DNA of 64,000 nucleotides from Marinobacterium stanieri (GTDB lineage: Bacteria > Pseudomonadota > Gammaproteobacteria > Pseudomonadales > Balneatricaceae), in assembly GCF_900155945.1 (NCBI RefSeq), contig NZ_FTMN01000007.1, positions 220,520 through 284,519 of the forward strand, in the 5' to 3' direction. The translations under genes and the position numbers were made by a program. This document shows, one piece after another, positions 16,539-25,358 of this stretch. Numbering within the stretch: the stretch's first letter is position 1; each line of letters opens with the position of its first letter. Under the pieces are notes generated by a model, which was not told where the DNA came from, did not search any database, and worked only from the letters and a program-made list of their open reading frames with translations.

Positions 16539-19051
16539 CCTTTTAACTCCCTTGCCGCCAACGCTGGATCAAAGCCCGCCTGTTTCTCCCCGTCCCTGAT
16601 GCCGATCAACAGCAACAATGCCAGTGCACCGATATACACGGCGCTCATTGCCTGGATGCCTGTGGCGCCCACTGCCGTGCCGATACTGAACACCAGACTG
16701 GATACGCCAAGACCGAGAATAGTCGGGAATACGATGGAGAACAGCATCCATTTGTAGGAACCTGTCTGCACTTTTACCATCACCGTGGTGGCCAGGCATG
16801 GCGGGTAGAGTGCAAAAAACAGAATCATGGACACCGCCAGCAGCGAGGTGGCACCTCCTGCCATGGTTTCTGCGCCCATGCGGTTTTCCAGAGTGGCATT
16901 CTGGTCATCATCCTGCTGGAACAGCACACCCAGTGTGGCCACACTGCTTTCACGTGCGGCGAAAGAGGACAACAGGGCCACATTGATCTTCCAGTCAAAC
17001 CCGGCGAACTGGGTAATCGGCTCAAGGCTGCGCCCTATTCCACCCAGCAGCGAATTGGTGATGCGTTCCTCTTTCATTTCACGACGCAATGACTTGCTCG
17101 CCAATGCCAGCTTCTTCAACGCCCGGCCTGCATTGCGCGCGTCTCGGTCACCCTTGGGTGCACGCACAAAAGGATAAAAATCCGCATTGCGCTGCTGGAA
17201 GTCCACATTCACGGCACGTGAAGCCTCAGCACCGGTCGCGTTCAACTTCGCGCGCTTGAAGTCATTGAAATAGTTCAACAAGGGGACCAGGTTCTCGCTG
17301 CGGGCTACCGATGCGTAAGGGTTACCGGCAATGTCTTGCTGGAAGGCTGCCACCGCCGCCTGACCACCGGCCTCATAGTATGCCTTGCGCTCATCCGGCA
17401 GCCCCGGGAACTGCAACAGGGTAAACACCACCACGGCAACGGCCACAACAATGGACCCCACCTTCTTGATGTACACCCAGGTACGCTCGAACGAACGCTG
17501 GGCCACGCCGGTTGCTGTGGGCATATGGTAGGCCGGCAACTCCATGACAAAAGGAGCGGTCTCCTGTTTGCGCAGGATGGTTTTGGTCAGAAGCTTGGAT
17601 ACCAGCAGCGCAAAAATAATGGTCATGGTGGCGATGTAGAACATCATCAGGGATTTATGCTCAACAAAGAAAATACCCAGCAACAGGGTGTACAGCGGCA
17701 CCTTGGCCAGGCAGTTCATGAACGGCACCGTCAGAATCGTGGCCATACGAGCGCGGTTATCCGGTATTCCCTTGGTGGCCATAACACCGGGAACGGCGCA
17801 ACCACCGGCAAACACGCCGCCCAGTATCAGCGGCAGGGTACTCTGACCGTGCATGCCGAAACGGTGCAGGATTTTGTCGAGAATAAACGCAATCCTGGCC
17901 ATGTAGCCGGAATCTTCAAGAATGGCGATCAGGGCAAACAGGATGATAAAGATCGGCACATAGTTGAGGAGCGTGTTGGCTGAATCCACCAGCCAGAGCC
18001 CGAGCGAGCGAGTGTAAGGGTCAACCAGAAACCCTGCCTCGGGCAGCAACCCGGCAACCACCTCGCGAAAGCCCGCCAAAAACGGCCAGGTATAGGCAGT
18101 GAGCTCGTACCCCCAGACAATGGCGATCTGGTAGATCAGAAATACGGTGGCAATGAGAAACAGCGGTGCGCCCCAGCGGTTCAATACGACCCTGTCGATA
18201 CGATCCGTCAGTGTCGGGCGCTCGGAGTCATGGCCACTGATAACACCTTGCAGCAGCGAGCGCACCTTGCGTTCACGACAGGCCACCACATGGTCGGTTA
18301 CATCCAGCTGCCGGGCTGATTGAAAGGCCTGGGCACGTTGTCGCGCCTGGGCAATCAGCGCCTCAGCCTGCTCGGCCCCAAGCTTTTGCTGCACCAACAC
18401 CTCTGCAGCACTATCCTGTTCCAGCAATTTCAACGCCAGCCAACGAGCAGGTATCTGCTGGAGGGCTTCCAACGGCTTTAACACCGACGCAAGTGCATCC
18501 AGATCCGCTTCCAGCTCAGCATAATCCAGCAGCCTGTGCGGCAGTTTGCCACCCACAGAACCCCGTATTGCCCGGCGCAACTCAGCCTTGCCCTCTCCCT
18601 TGCGCCCCACGGTCGCCACGGCGGGAAAGCCAAGGCGCAGACCGAGCTGCTCAACATCAATGTTCAGGCCCCGCCCTCTGGCGATATCCATCATGTTGAC
18701 CGCCAGCACCGTGGGCAGCTCCATCTCCATAAGCTGAAGCGTGAGATGCAATGATCGACGCAGATTGGAAGCATCCACCACGTTGACGACCACATCCGGT
18801 TTATCCGTCAGCAGGTAATCACGCGCTACACGCTCCTCCAATGAAAACGACGTGAGACTGTAGGTGCCCGGCAGGTCGATGGTCTCAACGCTGCCCTGTT
18901 CATCCCGGTAGGCGCCGTATTTTTTATCGACGGTTACTCCGGGGTAGTTGGCCACATGCTGACGTGCACCGGTCAGCATATTGAATAGCGTGGACTTGCC
19001 GGCATTCTGCTGTCCGGCCAGTGCAACCGAGATATTGGCTTTACTCATCAT
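16535..19051 (-). CDS. feoB: Ferrous iron transporter FeoB
   Basis: 838 aa from ATG 19051 (ATGATG; the second ATG is equally possible), starting inside feoA. The N-terminal G domain has GQQNAGKSTLFNML (G1) and DLPGTYSL (G3). The C-terminal permease has duplicated gate motifs, including GGVFAGGCAVPGVMATKG. It imports Fe2+ across the inner membrane. A hydrophilic insertion of roughly 110 residues (about 547-665) between membrane segments makes it longer than the usual 750-780 aa. The last four bases overlap the Cys-rich gene. Confidence 0.96.
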   Translation of the reverse strand: MMSKANISVALAGQQNAGKSTLFNMLTGARQHVANYPGVTVDKKYGAYRDEQGSVETIDLPGTYSLTSFSLEERVARDYLLTDKPDVVVNVVDASNLRRSLHLTLQLMEMELPTVLAVNMMDIARGRGLNIDVEQLGLRLGFPAVATVGRKGEGKAELRRAIRGSVGGKLPHRLLDYAELEADLDALASVLKPLEALQQIPARWLALKLLEQDSAAEVLVQQKLGAEQAEALIAQARQRAQAFQSARQLDVTDHVVACRERKVRSLLQGVISGHDSERPTLTDRIDRVVLNRWGAPLFLIATVFLIYQIAIVWGYELTAYTWPFLAGFREVVAGLLPEAGFLVDPYTRSLGLWLVDSANTLLNYVPIFIILFALIAILEDSGYMARIAFILDKILHRFGMHGQSTLPLILGGVFAGGCAVPGVMATKGIPDNRARMATILTVPFMNCLAKVPLYTLLLGIFFVEHKSLMMFYIATMTIIFALLVSKLLTKTILRKQETAPFVMELPAYHMPTATGVAQRSFERTWVYIKKVGSIVVAVAVVVFTLLQFPGLPDERKAYYEAGGQAAVAAFQQDIAGNPYASVARSENLVPLLNYFNDFKRAKLNATGAEASRAVNVDFQQRNADFYPFVRAPKGDRDARNAGRALKKLALASKSLRREMKEERITNSLLGGIGRSLEPITQFAGFDWKINVALLSSFAARESSVATLGVLFQQDDDQNATLENRMGAETMAGGATSLLAVSMILFFALYPPCLATTVMVKVQTGSYKWMLFSIVFPTILGLGVSSLVFSIGTAVGATGIQAMSAVYIGALALLLLIGIRDGEKQAGFDPALAARELKG

Positions 19052-19283
19052 GATGGATCTCGATCGTACCGGCTTCTTTTCTACGCAATGAAATGCTGCT
19101 GGCTTCAACCTTGAGCTCAACCGGGTCATTGAGCGGTGCGCTGCGCACCAGTGTTACCTCGACGCCGGGCATCAGCCCCAGGTCAAGCAGGCGCTGCCTT
19201 ACCCCTCCCTCAGAACGATGCCGGCGAATACAGGCACGCTGGCCCGGCTTGAGATCATTAAGCGTGCGAAAGAGCTGTTCCAT
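19041..19283 (-). CDS. feoA: FeoA ferrous iron transport accessory protein
   Basis: 80 aa, a typical FeoA SH3-like domain: LNDLKPGQRACIRRH, then RQRLLDLGLMPGVEVTLVRSAPLNDPVELKV. It is the first gene of feoA-feoB-Cys-rich and overlaps the feoB start by about 11 bases. FeoA is a cytosolic partner needed for FeoB transport. A Fur-box-like site about 90 bases upstream suggests repression when iron is plentiful. Confidence 0.95.
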   Translation of the reverse strand: MEQLFRTLNDLKPGQRACIRRHRSEGGVRQRLLDLGLMPGVEVTLVRSAPLNDPVELKVEASSISLRRKEAGTIEIHHDE

Positions 19284-19372
19284 AGGGCTGCCTTCTGAGA
19301 GGTGTTCCGTAGAGGTCTACTAGATGAGATTGATACGCAAATAATAGTGATGCTATATTGTTTAATCAAGGA

Positions 19373-19391
19373 TATAACGATATTCATTCTC
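19373..19391. promoter_or_regulatory. Fur box-like site between feoA and a divergent secreted-protein gene
   Basis: The 19-mer TATAACGATATTCATTCTC matches the classical Fur consensus GATAATGATAATCATTATC at 15 of 19 positions (counted by hand). It lies in the divergent spacer, 90 bases from feoA and 57 bases before the ATG at 19448. It could control both directions. Confidence 0.7.
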
Positions 19392-19447
19392 ATAGATATC
19401 ACATGGCTTTCAATACCCTGCGACAACCGATCATAAGGACTGGCAAC

Positions 19448-19771
19448 ATGCGGCGAATCAAATACGGCCTGACAGCACTAACCCTGACAGCAATCATGGG
19501 CAGCAGCCAAGCCCTGGCTCACACCCCACTCTGCGCCTGCTATGACAACGGCGACGGTACGGTTTTGTGCGAAGGTGGCTTTTCGGATGGTTCCTCAGCG
19601 TCAGGCATTGAAGTCAGTGTGCTGGACGCCAATGGCAACGCGTTAATGGAAGGCAGCATGAATGAATACAGCGAATTCGAGTTCGACAAGCCCAAGGGGG
19701 AATACAGCGTGATGTTTAATGCCGGCCCGGGGCATGAAGTGGAAATCAGCAGCGCCGATATCGTCGAGTAA
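19448..19771 (+). CDS. Secreted small protein divergent from feoAB
   Basis: 107 aa from ATG 19448 with AAGGA eight bases upstream. The first 25 residues form a signal peptide (MRRIKYGLTALTLTAIMGSS, cleavage near ALAH). The mature part has CACYDNGDGTVLCEGGFSDG and an Ig-like or carboxypeptidase-regulatory-like beta pattern (ASGIEVSVLDANGNALMEG). The family is not recognised with certainty. The shared Fur-box region suggests that it is iron-regulated and may act in the periplasm alongside Feo. Confidence 0.7.
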   Translation: MRRIKYGLTALTLTAIMGSSQALAHTPLCACYDNGDGTVLCEGGFSDGSSASGIEVSVLDANGNALMEGSMNEYSEFEFDKPKGEYSVMFNAGPGHEVEISSADIVE

Positions 19772-19864
19772 GAGCTGGGGACTGGCTCTGTGCAAAGCGA
19801 CCCGGTGACGGCATAATGCCCCGCTTTGCAGATTGCCACATCAGATCGTTCAGAGGATACAGCG

Positions 19865-20206
19865 ATGACACCAGAAGAATTTGCCAGCCGCATCGGACAG
19901 GATGACAGCCTGGATTTTGAAGATACCCAGGCCGTAATCAGTGAATATTTCGATTACACCCCCTGCGCGTTCAGCAACGGTGAAGTCGCCAATGACGCCG
20001 GTCAGAACGAAGGCTCCTGCAAGATCTTCGCACTGGGTCAACTGCTGCAGCTGGATCAGGCACAGACGCTGGCCTGTTTCGGTCGCTTCTATCGCGATGT
20101 CCTGAACACCCCGGATGGCAGCGACCATGGCAACATCCGTAACTTCATGGTCACCGGTTGGGACGGTATCAAGTTCGAAGGTCAGCCGTTGCAGCGCAAG
20201 GCCTGA
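19865..20206 (+). CDS. HopJ type III effector-like family protein
   Basis: 113 aa from ATG 19865 with AGAGGA upstream. It matches the HopJ family pattern: DFEDTQAVISEYFDYTPCAF, NGEVANDAGQNEGSCKIFAL, ACFGRFYRDVL and GNIRNFMVTGWDGI. Despite the family name it is widespread in free-living gammaproteobacteria. No secretion system is nearby, so an effector role is not implied. Its stop abuts the dinB stop (convergent genes). Confidence 0.88.
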   Translation: MTPEEFASRIGQDDSLDFEDTQAVISEYFDYTPCAFSNGEVANDAGQNEGSCKIFALGQLLQLDQAQTLACFGRFYRDVLNTPDGSDHGNIRNFMVTGWDGIKFEGQPLQRKA

Positions 20207-21298
20207 TCAAAACAGCGGGAGCTGCTCGGCTTCCGCGTTTTCTTCCTTTGCCCCCAGGCGATAACCCACGCCGATCAAACGCACGGCGCTGCGCTTTCGC
20301 ATCCAGGCCTCTTCCAGCAGGCTGGCAAAGATCACCAGATCCGGCCCATCCACTCGGCACTCTGCCGTGGTCTGCGTGAAATCGTTGAACTTCACCTTTA
20401 CCACCGCGCCCAGAATCTGCCGTGATTCGCGATGGCGCTCATACCGCCCTTCAAGATCATCCATCAGCTTTTCCAGCTGATCCATGCAGTGTTCCAGATC
20501 CGGCAGGTCCTGGCTGAAGGTGTGCTCCACACTCACCGACTTGCGTTCACGGTGGGTTCTGACTTCGCGTTCATCTTCACCCCGCGCCAACTGCCATAGC
20601 CGTTCGCCAAATTTGCCAAAGTGGTTCTTCAGCTCAATCAGTGACAATGACTGCAACTCGGCACAGGTCCCTACGCCCAGCCCCATCAATTTTTCCTGCG
20701 TACGCGGCCCCACACCCGGTATCTTCTTCACCGGCAGTTGCGACACAAACTCGGCCTGCTGCGCAGGTGCAATCACACAGAGCCCATCCGGCTTGTTCCA
20801 GTCACTGGCCACCTTGGCCAAAAACTTGTTCTGCGCCACGCCGGCGGAAACGGTGATACCGGTTTCCTGCTTCACCTGGGTTCGAATCTCTTCAGCAATG
20901 TGCGTTGCACTGCCCCCAAGGGCGCCCGTATCGCTGACATCAAGGTAGGCTTCGTCAATCGACACCGGCTCGATAAGACCGGTGAAGCGCCGGTAGATGG
21001 CAAAGATCTGCTCAGCCACTTCGCGATAGCGTGCCATATTGCCGGATACCAGCTTGAGCTGCGGACACAGCTGCAGCGCACGGGCACTGGGCATGGCGGA
21101 ATGAATGCCAAACTCGCGGGCGGGATAGTTGCAGGTGGAGATTACACCTCGGCGACTGGCGGAGCCGCCAACAGCCAGGGGGATATCACGCCACTCCGGA
21201 TGCTCCAGCATTTCGACAGCGGCAAAAAAACAGTCGCAGTCCAGGTGAATGATTTTGCGCAGGGTCGGGGCTGTAAAAGCGGGGTCTTCTGATTTCAT
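20207..21298 (-). CDS. dinB: DNA polymerase IV
   Basis: 363 aa, close to the usual Y-family Pol IV length (about 350). Palm motifs are IHLDCDCFFAAVEM and SIDEAYLDVSD (catalytic acids). Then come QETGITVSAGVAQNKFLAKVAS, the helix-hairpin-helix KIPGVGPRTQEKL, and the little-finger domain. The C-terminus QLPLF is a beta-clamp binding motif. It performs error-prone translesion synthesis. No clear LexA box was found upstream by eye. Confidence 0.96.
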   Translation of the reverse strand: MKSEDPAFTAPTLRKIIHLDCDCFFAAVEMLEHPEWRDIPLAVGGSASRRGVISTCNYPAREFGIHSAMPSARALQLCPQLKLVSGNMARYREVAEQIFAIYRRFTGLIEPVSIDEAYLDVSDTGALGGSATHIAEEIRTQVKQETGITVSAGVAQNKFLAKVASDWNKPDGLCVIAPAQQAEFVSQLPVKKIPGVGPRTQEKLMGLGVGTCAELQSLSLIELKNHFGKFGERLWQLARGEDEREVRTHRERKSVSVEHTFSQDLPDLEHCMDQLEKLMDDLEGRYERHRESRQILGAVVKVKFNDFTQTTAECRVDGPDLVIFASLLEEAWMRKRSAVRLIGVGYRLGAKEENAEAEQLPLF

Positions 21299-21359
21299 TG
21301 GTTTACACTGTACGTCTGAGCCCGCTATTCACGCATGAATCACGCGCAGGAGCAAGCCG

Positions 21360-21533
21360 ATGTCAGAACAAGAACAATGGACAGGGCGCGAACGACGCAA
21401 AAATCCGGACCGCCGCCAGACACCCGACCGCCGCGAAGACATTCGCTTTGAGCCCGGCAAAAGCGACCGCAGGCAGAACCGTGGCCGGCGCAAGGATGAA
21501 CAGGATCCCTGGATGAAAAACAGAGACAGTTAA
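21360..21533 (+). CDS. Small, highly charged basic protein
   Basis: 57 aa with GGAG seven bases before the ATG. It is rich in Arg, Asp and Glu, with repeated D/ERRK/Q units (GRERRKNPDRRQTPDRRED, then KSDRRQNRGRRKDEQDP). It has no signal or membrane segment and probably little fixed structure. It lies in the gap between the dinB start and the Pho-box region. The SD and its fit in the gap support it as a real gene; no function is recognised. Confidence 0.6.
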   Translation: MSEQEQWTGRERRKNPDRRQTPDRREDIRFEPGKSDRRQNRGRRKDEQDPWMKNRDS

Positions 21534-21540
21534 TCCCGCT

Positions 21541-21592
21541 GTCACAGAGCAGTCACCTGCCAGTCACCTCGGTGTCACCTGTTCGCCATAGT
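21541..21592 (+). promoter_or_regulatory. Pho box-like array of four 11-bp repeats before the OlsF-like gene
   Basis: GTCAC occurs at 21541, 21552, 21563 and 21574, exactly 11 bases apart (CTGTCACAGAG, CAGTCACCTGC, CAGTCACCTCG, GTGTCACCTGT). PhoB sites are 11-bp direct repeats of CTGTCAT. A possible -10 (CATAGT) lies at 21587-21592, close to the spacing seen at PhoB-activated promoters. This fits phosphate-starvation control of ornithine-lipid synthesis. Confidence 0.75.
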
Positions 21593-21623
21593 GTAGAGCG
21601 GCAAGTGAAAGAGGTGACTGAAC

Positions 21624-23342
21624 ATGCAGATCAATGTAGAACAGGTACTGGTCAACAAATACCCCGCCTTCGCACAAAAGCCTGCTCCCGTTAAACGCTC
21701 GACACTGTTTTGCCTTCGCCGTCTGGTTCGCGAAGACGAGATCAACCGTTTTCTGGATACCCATCAGGGCATTCAGGGCTTCGAGTTCATCGACGCCGTT
21801 CTCGACTACTTCAATTTCAGCTATTCCATCAGCCACAAGGAACAGATGAATATCCCCTCCAGCGGGCGTGTGGTGATTATCGCCAACCACCCACTGGGCG
21901 CGCTGGATGGCCTGGCCTTGCTGAAGCTGGTGGGTGAAGTGCGACGCGATGTACGCATTGTCGCCAATGACCTGCTGATGAACTTTGATGCCCTGCAGAA
22001 CCTGTTTTTGCCGGTCGATAATCTGGGTAAAGGCACACGCAAGCAGAACATCGCTCGTATCGTAGATGCCCTGCAAAACGACGAAGCAGTGGTGGTATTC
22101 CCGGCCGGGGAAGTGTCTCGTGCGGGCCTCACAGGCATTCGTGACGGCAAGTGGAACAGTGGCTTCCTGCATTTCGCGCGCAAGGCCAATGCGCCAATCC
22201 TGCCGGTCTACCTGGGCGGGCGCAACTCATCCCTGTTCTATGGGCTTTCCTATCTGAACAAGTCTGCATCGACATTGATGCTGGCACACGAAATGTTTAA
22301 CAAGCGCTCCGTCACCCTGCCCGTGCGTGTCGGAGAACCCATCGCTTTCAGCCAGCTGGATGCCCTGCCGGTATCCAACCGTGACAAGGCAAAATTGCTG
22401 AAAAAGCACCTGTATCGCATTGCCCGCAACAAGCAGCCGCTGTTTATCACCGAAAAGACCATTGCTCACCCGCAGGACCGCAAGGCTTTGAAAAAAGAGC
22501 TGAAACAGGCAGAACTGCTGGGCGAGACCAATGACGGCAAGAAGATCTACCTGTTCAACTACCGCTCCGACTCTGTAGTCATGCGTGAAATTGGCCGTCT
22601 GCGCGAAGAAGCCTTCCGCACCGTAGGCGAAGGCACCGGCGAGAAACGTGATCTGGATCGCTACGACCAGTATTACCGCCACCTGATTTTATGGGATGAA
22701 GAAGATCTGGAAATTGCCGGTGCCTACCGTATCGGTGAGGGTCATGTCCGTGTCAAAACACCGGATCAGCCGCTCTACAGTGAATCCCTGTTCAGCTATA
22801 ACGACTCCATGCAGGAGGTCTTTGCGCAGGGTATAGAGCTGGGCCGCAGCTTTGTGCAGCCACGATACTGGGGCAAGCGTTCGCTGGATTACCTCTGGTA
22901 CGGTATAGGTGCCTATCTGCGCCGCCACCCGGATGTGCGCTACATGTTCGGGCCGGTCAGCCTGAGTCACAGTTACCCGAAACGTGCCCGCGACCTGCTG
23001 GTATGGTTTTACCGCCACTACTTCCCTGACCATGAAGCACGTGCGCGTTCGTTCAGCCCCTACCAGCTCGATGCCGATGCTGAAGCCGTGGTAGAGTCCG
23101 TTTTTACCGGCAACGACTACCGTGAAGACTTCAGCCGCCTGCGCCAGCAGCTCGATTTTCTGGGGGTATCGGTCCCCACGCTGTACAAGCAGTACAGTGA
23201 ACTCTGCGAGCCCGGCGGGGTCTCATTCCTCGACTTCGGTGTGGATGCCGACTTCAATTATTGTATCGACGGACTGGTTCTGGTGGACACCCACAAGGTG
23301 AAGCCCCGCAAGCGCGAGCGCTATATCGGCACGGATGGCTAA
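21624..23342 (+). CDS. olsF: OlsF-like bifunctional acyltransferase (ornithine lipid synthesis)
   Basis: 572 aa with an AGAGG-type SD. The N-terminal half (about 80-270) is a PlsC-like acyltransferase with NHPLGALDGLALL near residue 88 (five residues between His and Asp, versus four in classical PlsC) and VFPAGEVSRAGLTG. The C-terminal half (about 300-540) resembles the OlsB-type GNAT N-acyltransferase (REEAFRTVGEGTGEKRDLDRY, ELGRSFVQPRYW, MFGPVSLSHSYP). This two-domain order matches OlsF, which makes ornithine lipids from ornithine and acyl donors. The upstream Pho box supports the assignment. The symbol is by architecture. Confidence 0.82.
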   Translation: MQINVEQVLVNKYPAFAQKPAPVKRSTLFCLRRLVREDEINRFLDTHQGIQGFEFIDAVLDYFNFSYSISHKEQMNIPSSGRVVIIANHPLGALDGLALLKLVGEVRRDVRIVANDLLMNFDALQNLFLPVDNLGKGTRKQNIARIVDALQNDEAVVVFPAGEVSRAGLTGIRDGKWNSGFLHFARKANAPILPVYLGGRNSSLFYGLSYLNKSASTLMLAHEMFNKRSVTLPVRVGEPIAFSQLDALPVSNRDKAKLLKKHLYRIARNKQPLFITEKTIAHPQDRKALKKELKQAELLGETNDGKKIYLFNYRSDSVVMREIGRLREEAFRTVGEGTGEKRDLDRYDQYYRHLILWDEEDLEIAGAYRIGEGHVRVKTPDQPLYSESLFSYNDSMQEVFAQGIELGRSFVQPRYWGKRSLDYLWYGIGAYLRRHPDVRYMFGPVSLSHSYPKRARDLLVWFYRHYFPDHEARARSFSPYQLDADAEAVVESVFTGNDYREDFSRLRQQLDFLGVSVPTLYKQYSELCEPGGVSFLDFGVDADFNYCIDGLVLVDTHKVKPRKRERYIGTDG

Positions 23343-23386
23343 ACTAAGGGTGTTCCTGAACCGCAGATGCCGCGGCAACGGGAGAC

Positions 23387-23893
23387 ATGATGCACCCTTT
23401 GGGATTGGTACTCTTCGCAGTCATTGCGCTGGGCAGTTGGTACTGGTGGCAGAAGCAGCCACCGGAACAGCGCCGCAGCGCCAGCTGGAAACTGGTGCTA
23501 CTGTTTCTGGTGATTGGCCTGCTGGCACTGGCCATCACAGGTCGAATGCACTGGCTGGGCGCACTTATTGCCTTGACCCTGCCCTTCCTTAAGCAGCTGT
23601 TGCCGCTGTTGTTACGCTTTTTGCCGGGCCTGGCCCGCTGGTGGCAGTCACAACAGAGAAAAAGGCCACAGGGCCAACAGCGTTCTGGCAAGCACTCCGG
23701 CAAGAATACTTCTAACGCAAATCGCATGAGCCGCGAAGAGGCTCTGGACGTGCTTGGCTTGAAGCCCGGTGCCAACCGGGAAGAGATACTGGCCGCCCAC
23801 CGGCGTTTGATGCAGAAGGTACACCCTGACCGAGAAGGCAGCGCTTACCTGGCCGCTCAGATTAATGCTGCTCGGGACAGTCTGCTGGATTGA
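23387..23893 (+). CDS. DnaJ-domain membrane protein
   Basis: 168 aa (the second ATG is equally possible). Two to three N-terminal hydrophobic segments (about 5-20, 32-50, 58-85) are followed by a basic linker and a C-terminal J-domain. The J-domain has EALDVLGLKPGANREEI and the HPD motif in MQKVHPDREGS. This resembles TerB/DjlA-like or Tim14-like membrane J-proteins that recruit Hsp70 to the membrane. It begins 44 bases after the OlsF-like gene and may be co-transcribed with it. Confidence 0.85.
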   Translation: MMHPLGLVLFAVIALGSWYWWQKQPPEQRRSASWKLVLLFLVIGLLALAITGRMHWLGALIALTLPFLKQLLPLLLRFLPGLARWWQSQQRKRPQGQQRSGKHSGKNTSNANRMSREEALDVLGLKPGANREEILAAHRRLMQKVHPDREGSAYLAAQINAARDSLLD

Positions 23894-23896
23894 TGC

Positions 23897-24889
23897 CTAT
23901 TGCCACCAGTCCAGCTCACCGGAATTAAATCTCAACAGGCCCGCACTGGATTCAAACTCCAGCTCCCGCCCGTAGGCCGGATGAAAGCCCTCAAGCTTGA
24001 GGGCTCCATCGTCTGCAACCCTGAATACCATGCCAGCGTCCGACGCGCCCTGACCGTCCAGCACCACCTGCACCAGGCTGGGTGACAACCGGCGCCAGCG
24101 CCCTTCATGCTCCAGTAACGGCTGGTCGTTCATGTAATCCTCACGCCAATGCAGCTGACCATCAGCCATCAGGCTCAAGTCGATGCGACGGGTCTGCACA
24201 CTGTCGGGTGTCTGATAACGCTGGCGCAGGGGCCAGTGCACAAAATCACCCAAACGGGCACAGCCGCTGAAATAGCGGTTATTCAACTCGGCTTCCATAC
24301 TCAGGCCATACCAGTCGCCACGTTTACCGGTGCAGGCTTCAGGGCGCACTTCAAGCAGTAAGGTATTCTGGCTTTCACCACTGCCCTGCATCGACTGCTC
24401 CCAACGGCGGACCTCGCCCTCGATTTCCACTTCAGGGCGCTCAAATGCAAGCATTAGCAGACGGTCAATAAACTGAACGCGAATGTGCCGCTCGGTGAGA
24501 TCAAACACCACCTGTTCGTCGGCCGAGACTGCACGCAACTCCACATCCGGCAAGTCGAAACGGCAGGCACGCTGAGTCCCGCCTGCCAGAAAGCCCTGGG
24601 TCAACATGACGCCCTCTGCTTCCTGGCGCCCCAGGCTTTCAACATAGACCGGCCATTCATCCCCCAGGCTTTGACGCTCATGACTGGCCTTAAGCGCGTC
24701 CGTCATTGCCAGAACCGGCTGGCGCTCACCGCCCAGGCAGCTTTCAAACCAGTATTTTTCTCCAGTTGCAATCAACGTGCCGCGCAGCATTTGATCCTGT
24801 GCACCGGGTTTCAGCGTTGTCGTCTGACACCCGCTCAACATCATGAGTGGAGCCGCCAATGCCGCTACAACCCAATTTCGACCTACCAT
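23897..24889 (-). CDS. Hypothetical lipoprotein
   Basis: 330 aa with a lipoprotein signal: hydrophobic N-terminus and lipobox LSGC (Cys21). The start of the mature part (LRGTLIATGEKYWFESCLGG) and the beta-rich remainder, including a repeated METYW-like pattern (WYGLSMEAELNNRYFSGCA), recall NlpE/META-type lipoproteins. I cannot assign a family. The residue after Cys is Gln, so outer-membrane sorting is expected. Confidence 0.7.
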   Translation of the reverse strand: MVGRNWVVAALAAPLMMLSGCQTTTLKPGAQDQMLRGTLIATGEKYWFESCLGGERQPVLAMTDALKASHERQSLGDEWPVYVESLGRQEAEGVMLTQGFLAGGTQRACRFDLPDVELRAVSADEQVVFDLTERHIRVQFIDRLLMLAFERPEVEIEGEVRRWEQSMQGSGESQNTLLLEVRPEACTGKRGDWYGLSMEAELNNRYFSGCARLGDFVHWPLRQRYQTPDSVQTRRIDLSLMADGQLHWREDYMNDQPLLEHEGRWRRLSPSLVQVVLDGQGASDAGMVFRVADDGALKLEGFHPAYGRELEFESSAGLLRFNSGELDWWQ

Positions 24890-25009
24890 GCTCGCTACCC
24901 TGCAGTTCCATCAGTCTTATTATTATGTCTCCCCTTTTGCCTGGCAGCCAAACATTCAGACATAAAAACCTGTTCTACACTGAATGCAACCATTGAGAAG
25001 GAGCAAGCC

Positions 25010-25216
25010 ATGTCTGACCACGTATACAAACTGATTGAGATCGCAGGCTCTTCCACCGAAAGTCATGACGACGCCATTCGCAAAGCCGTTGCAAAGGCTG
25101 CCGAGACCATTGAACATATCAACTGGTACGAGGTGAAGGAGATGCGCGGGCACATTGAAGATGGACATATTGCCCATTTCCAGGTGGTTTTGCGGATCGG
25201 CTTCAGGCTTGAGTAA
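25010..25216 (+). CDS. Dodecin family protein
   Basis: 68 aa with AAGGAG six bases upstream. It has the full dodecin pattern: MSDHVYKLIEIAGSS, DAIRKAVAKAAETI, HINWYEVKEMRGHIEDG, and HFQVVLRIGFRL. Dodecins form hollow 12-mers that bind flavins or CoA as a buffer. The Trp in INWYEV is the residue that stacks on flavin in known members. Confidence 0.95.
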   Translation: MSDHVYKLIEIAGSSTESHDDAIRKAVAKAAETIEHINWYEVKEMRGHIEDGHIAHFQVVLRIGFRLE

Positions 25217-25358
25217 AACAAGCTGACTCCCTGATATTCAAAGACTTGGCAGGGTTCAGTCTCGGTTCATCTGGTATTCATCCACCCAGATCTACAGTAC
25301 TGTCCCTTGATGCTGACGCCTTCGCGCCAGCCGGTAACTGGAATACCACTCGCGGCAC

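Noticed and set aside
19865..20206. HopJ-like protein as a secreted effector
   Set aside because: The family name is historical; no type III secretion genes are present and the family occurs in non-pathogens.
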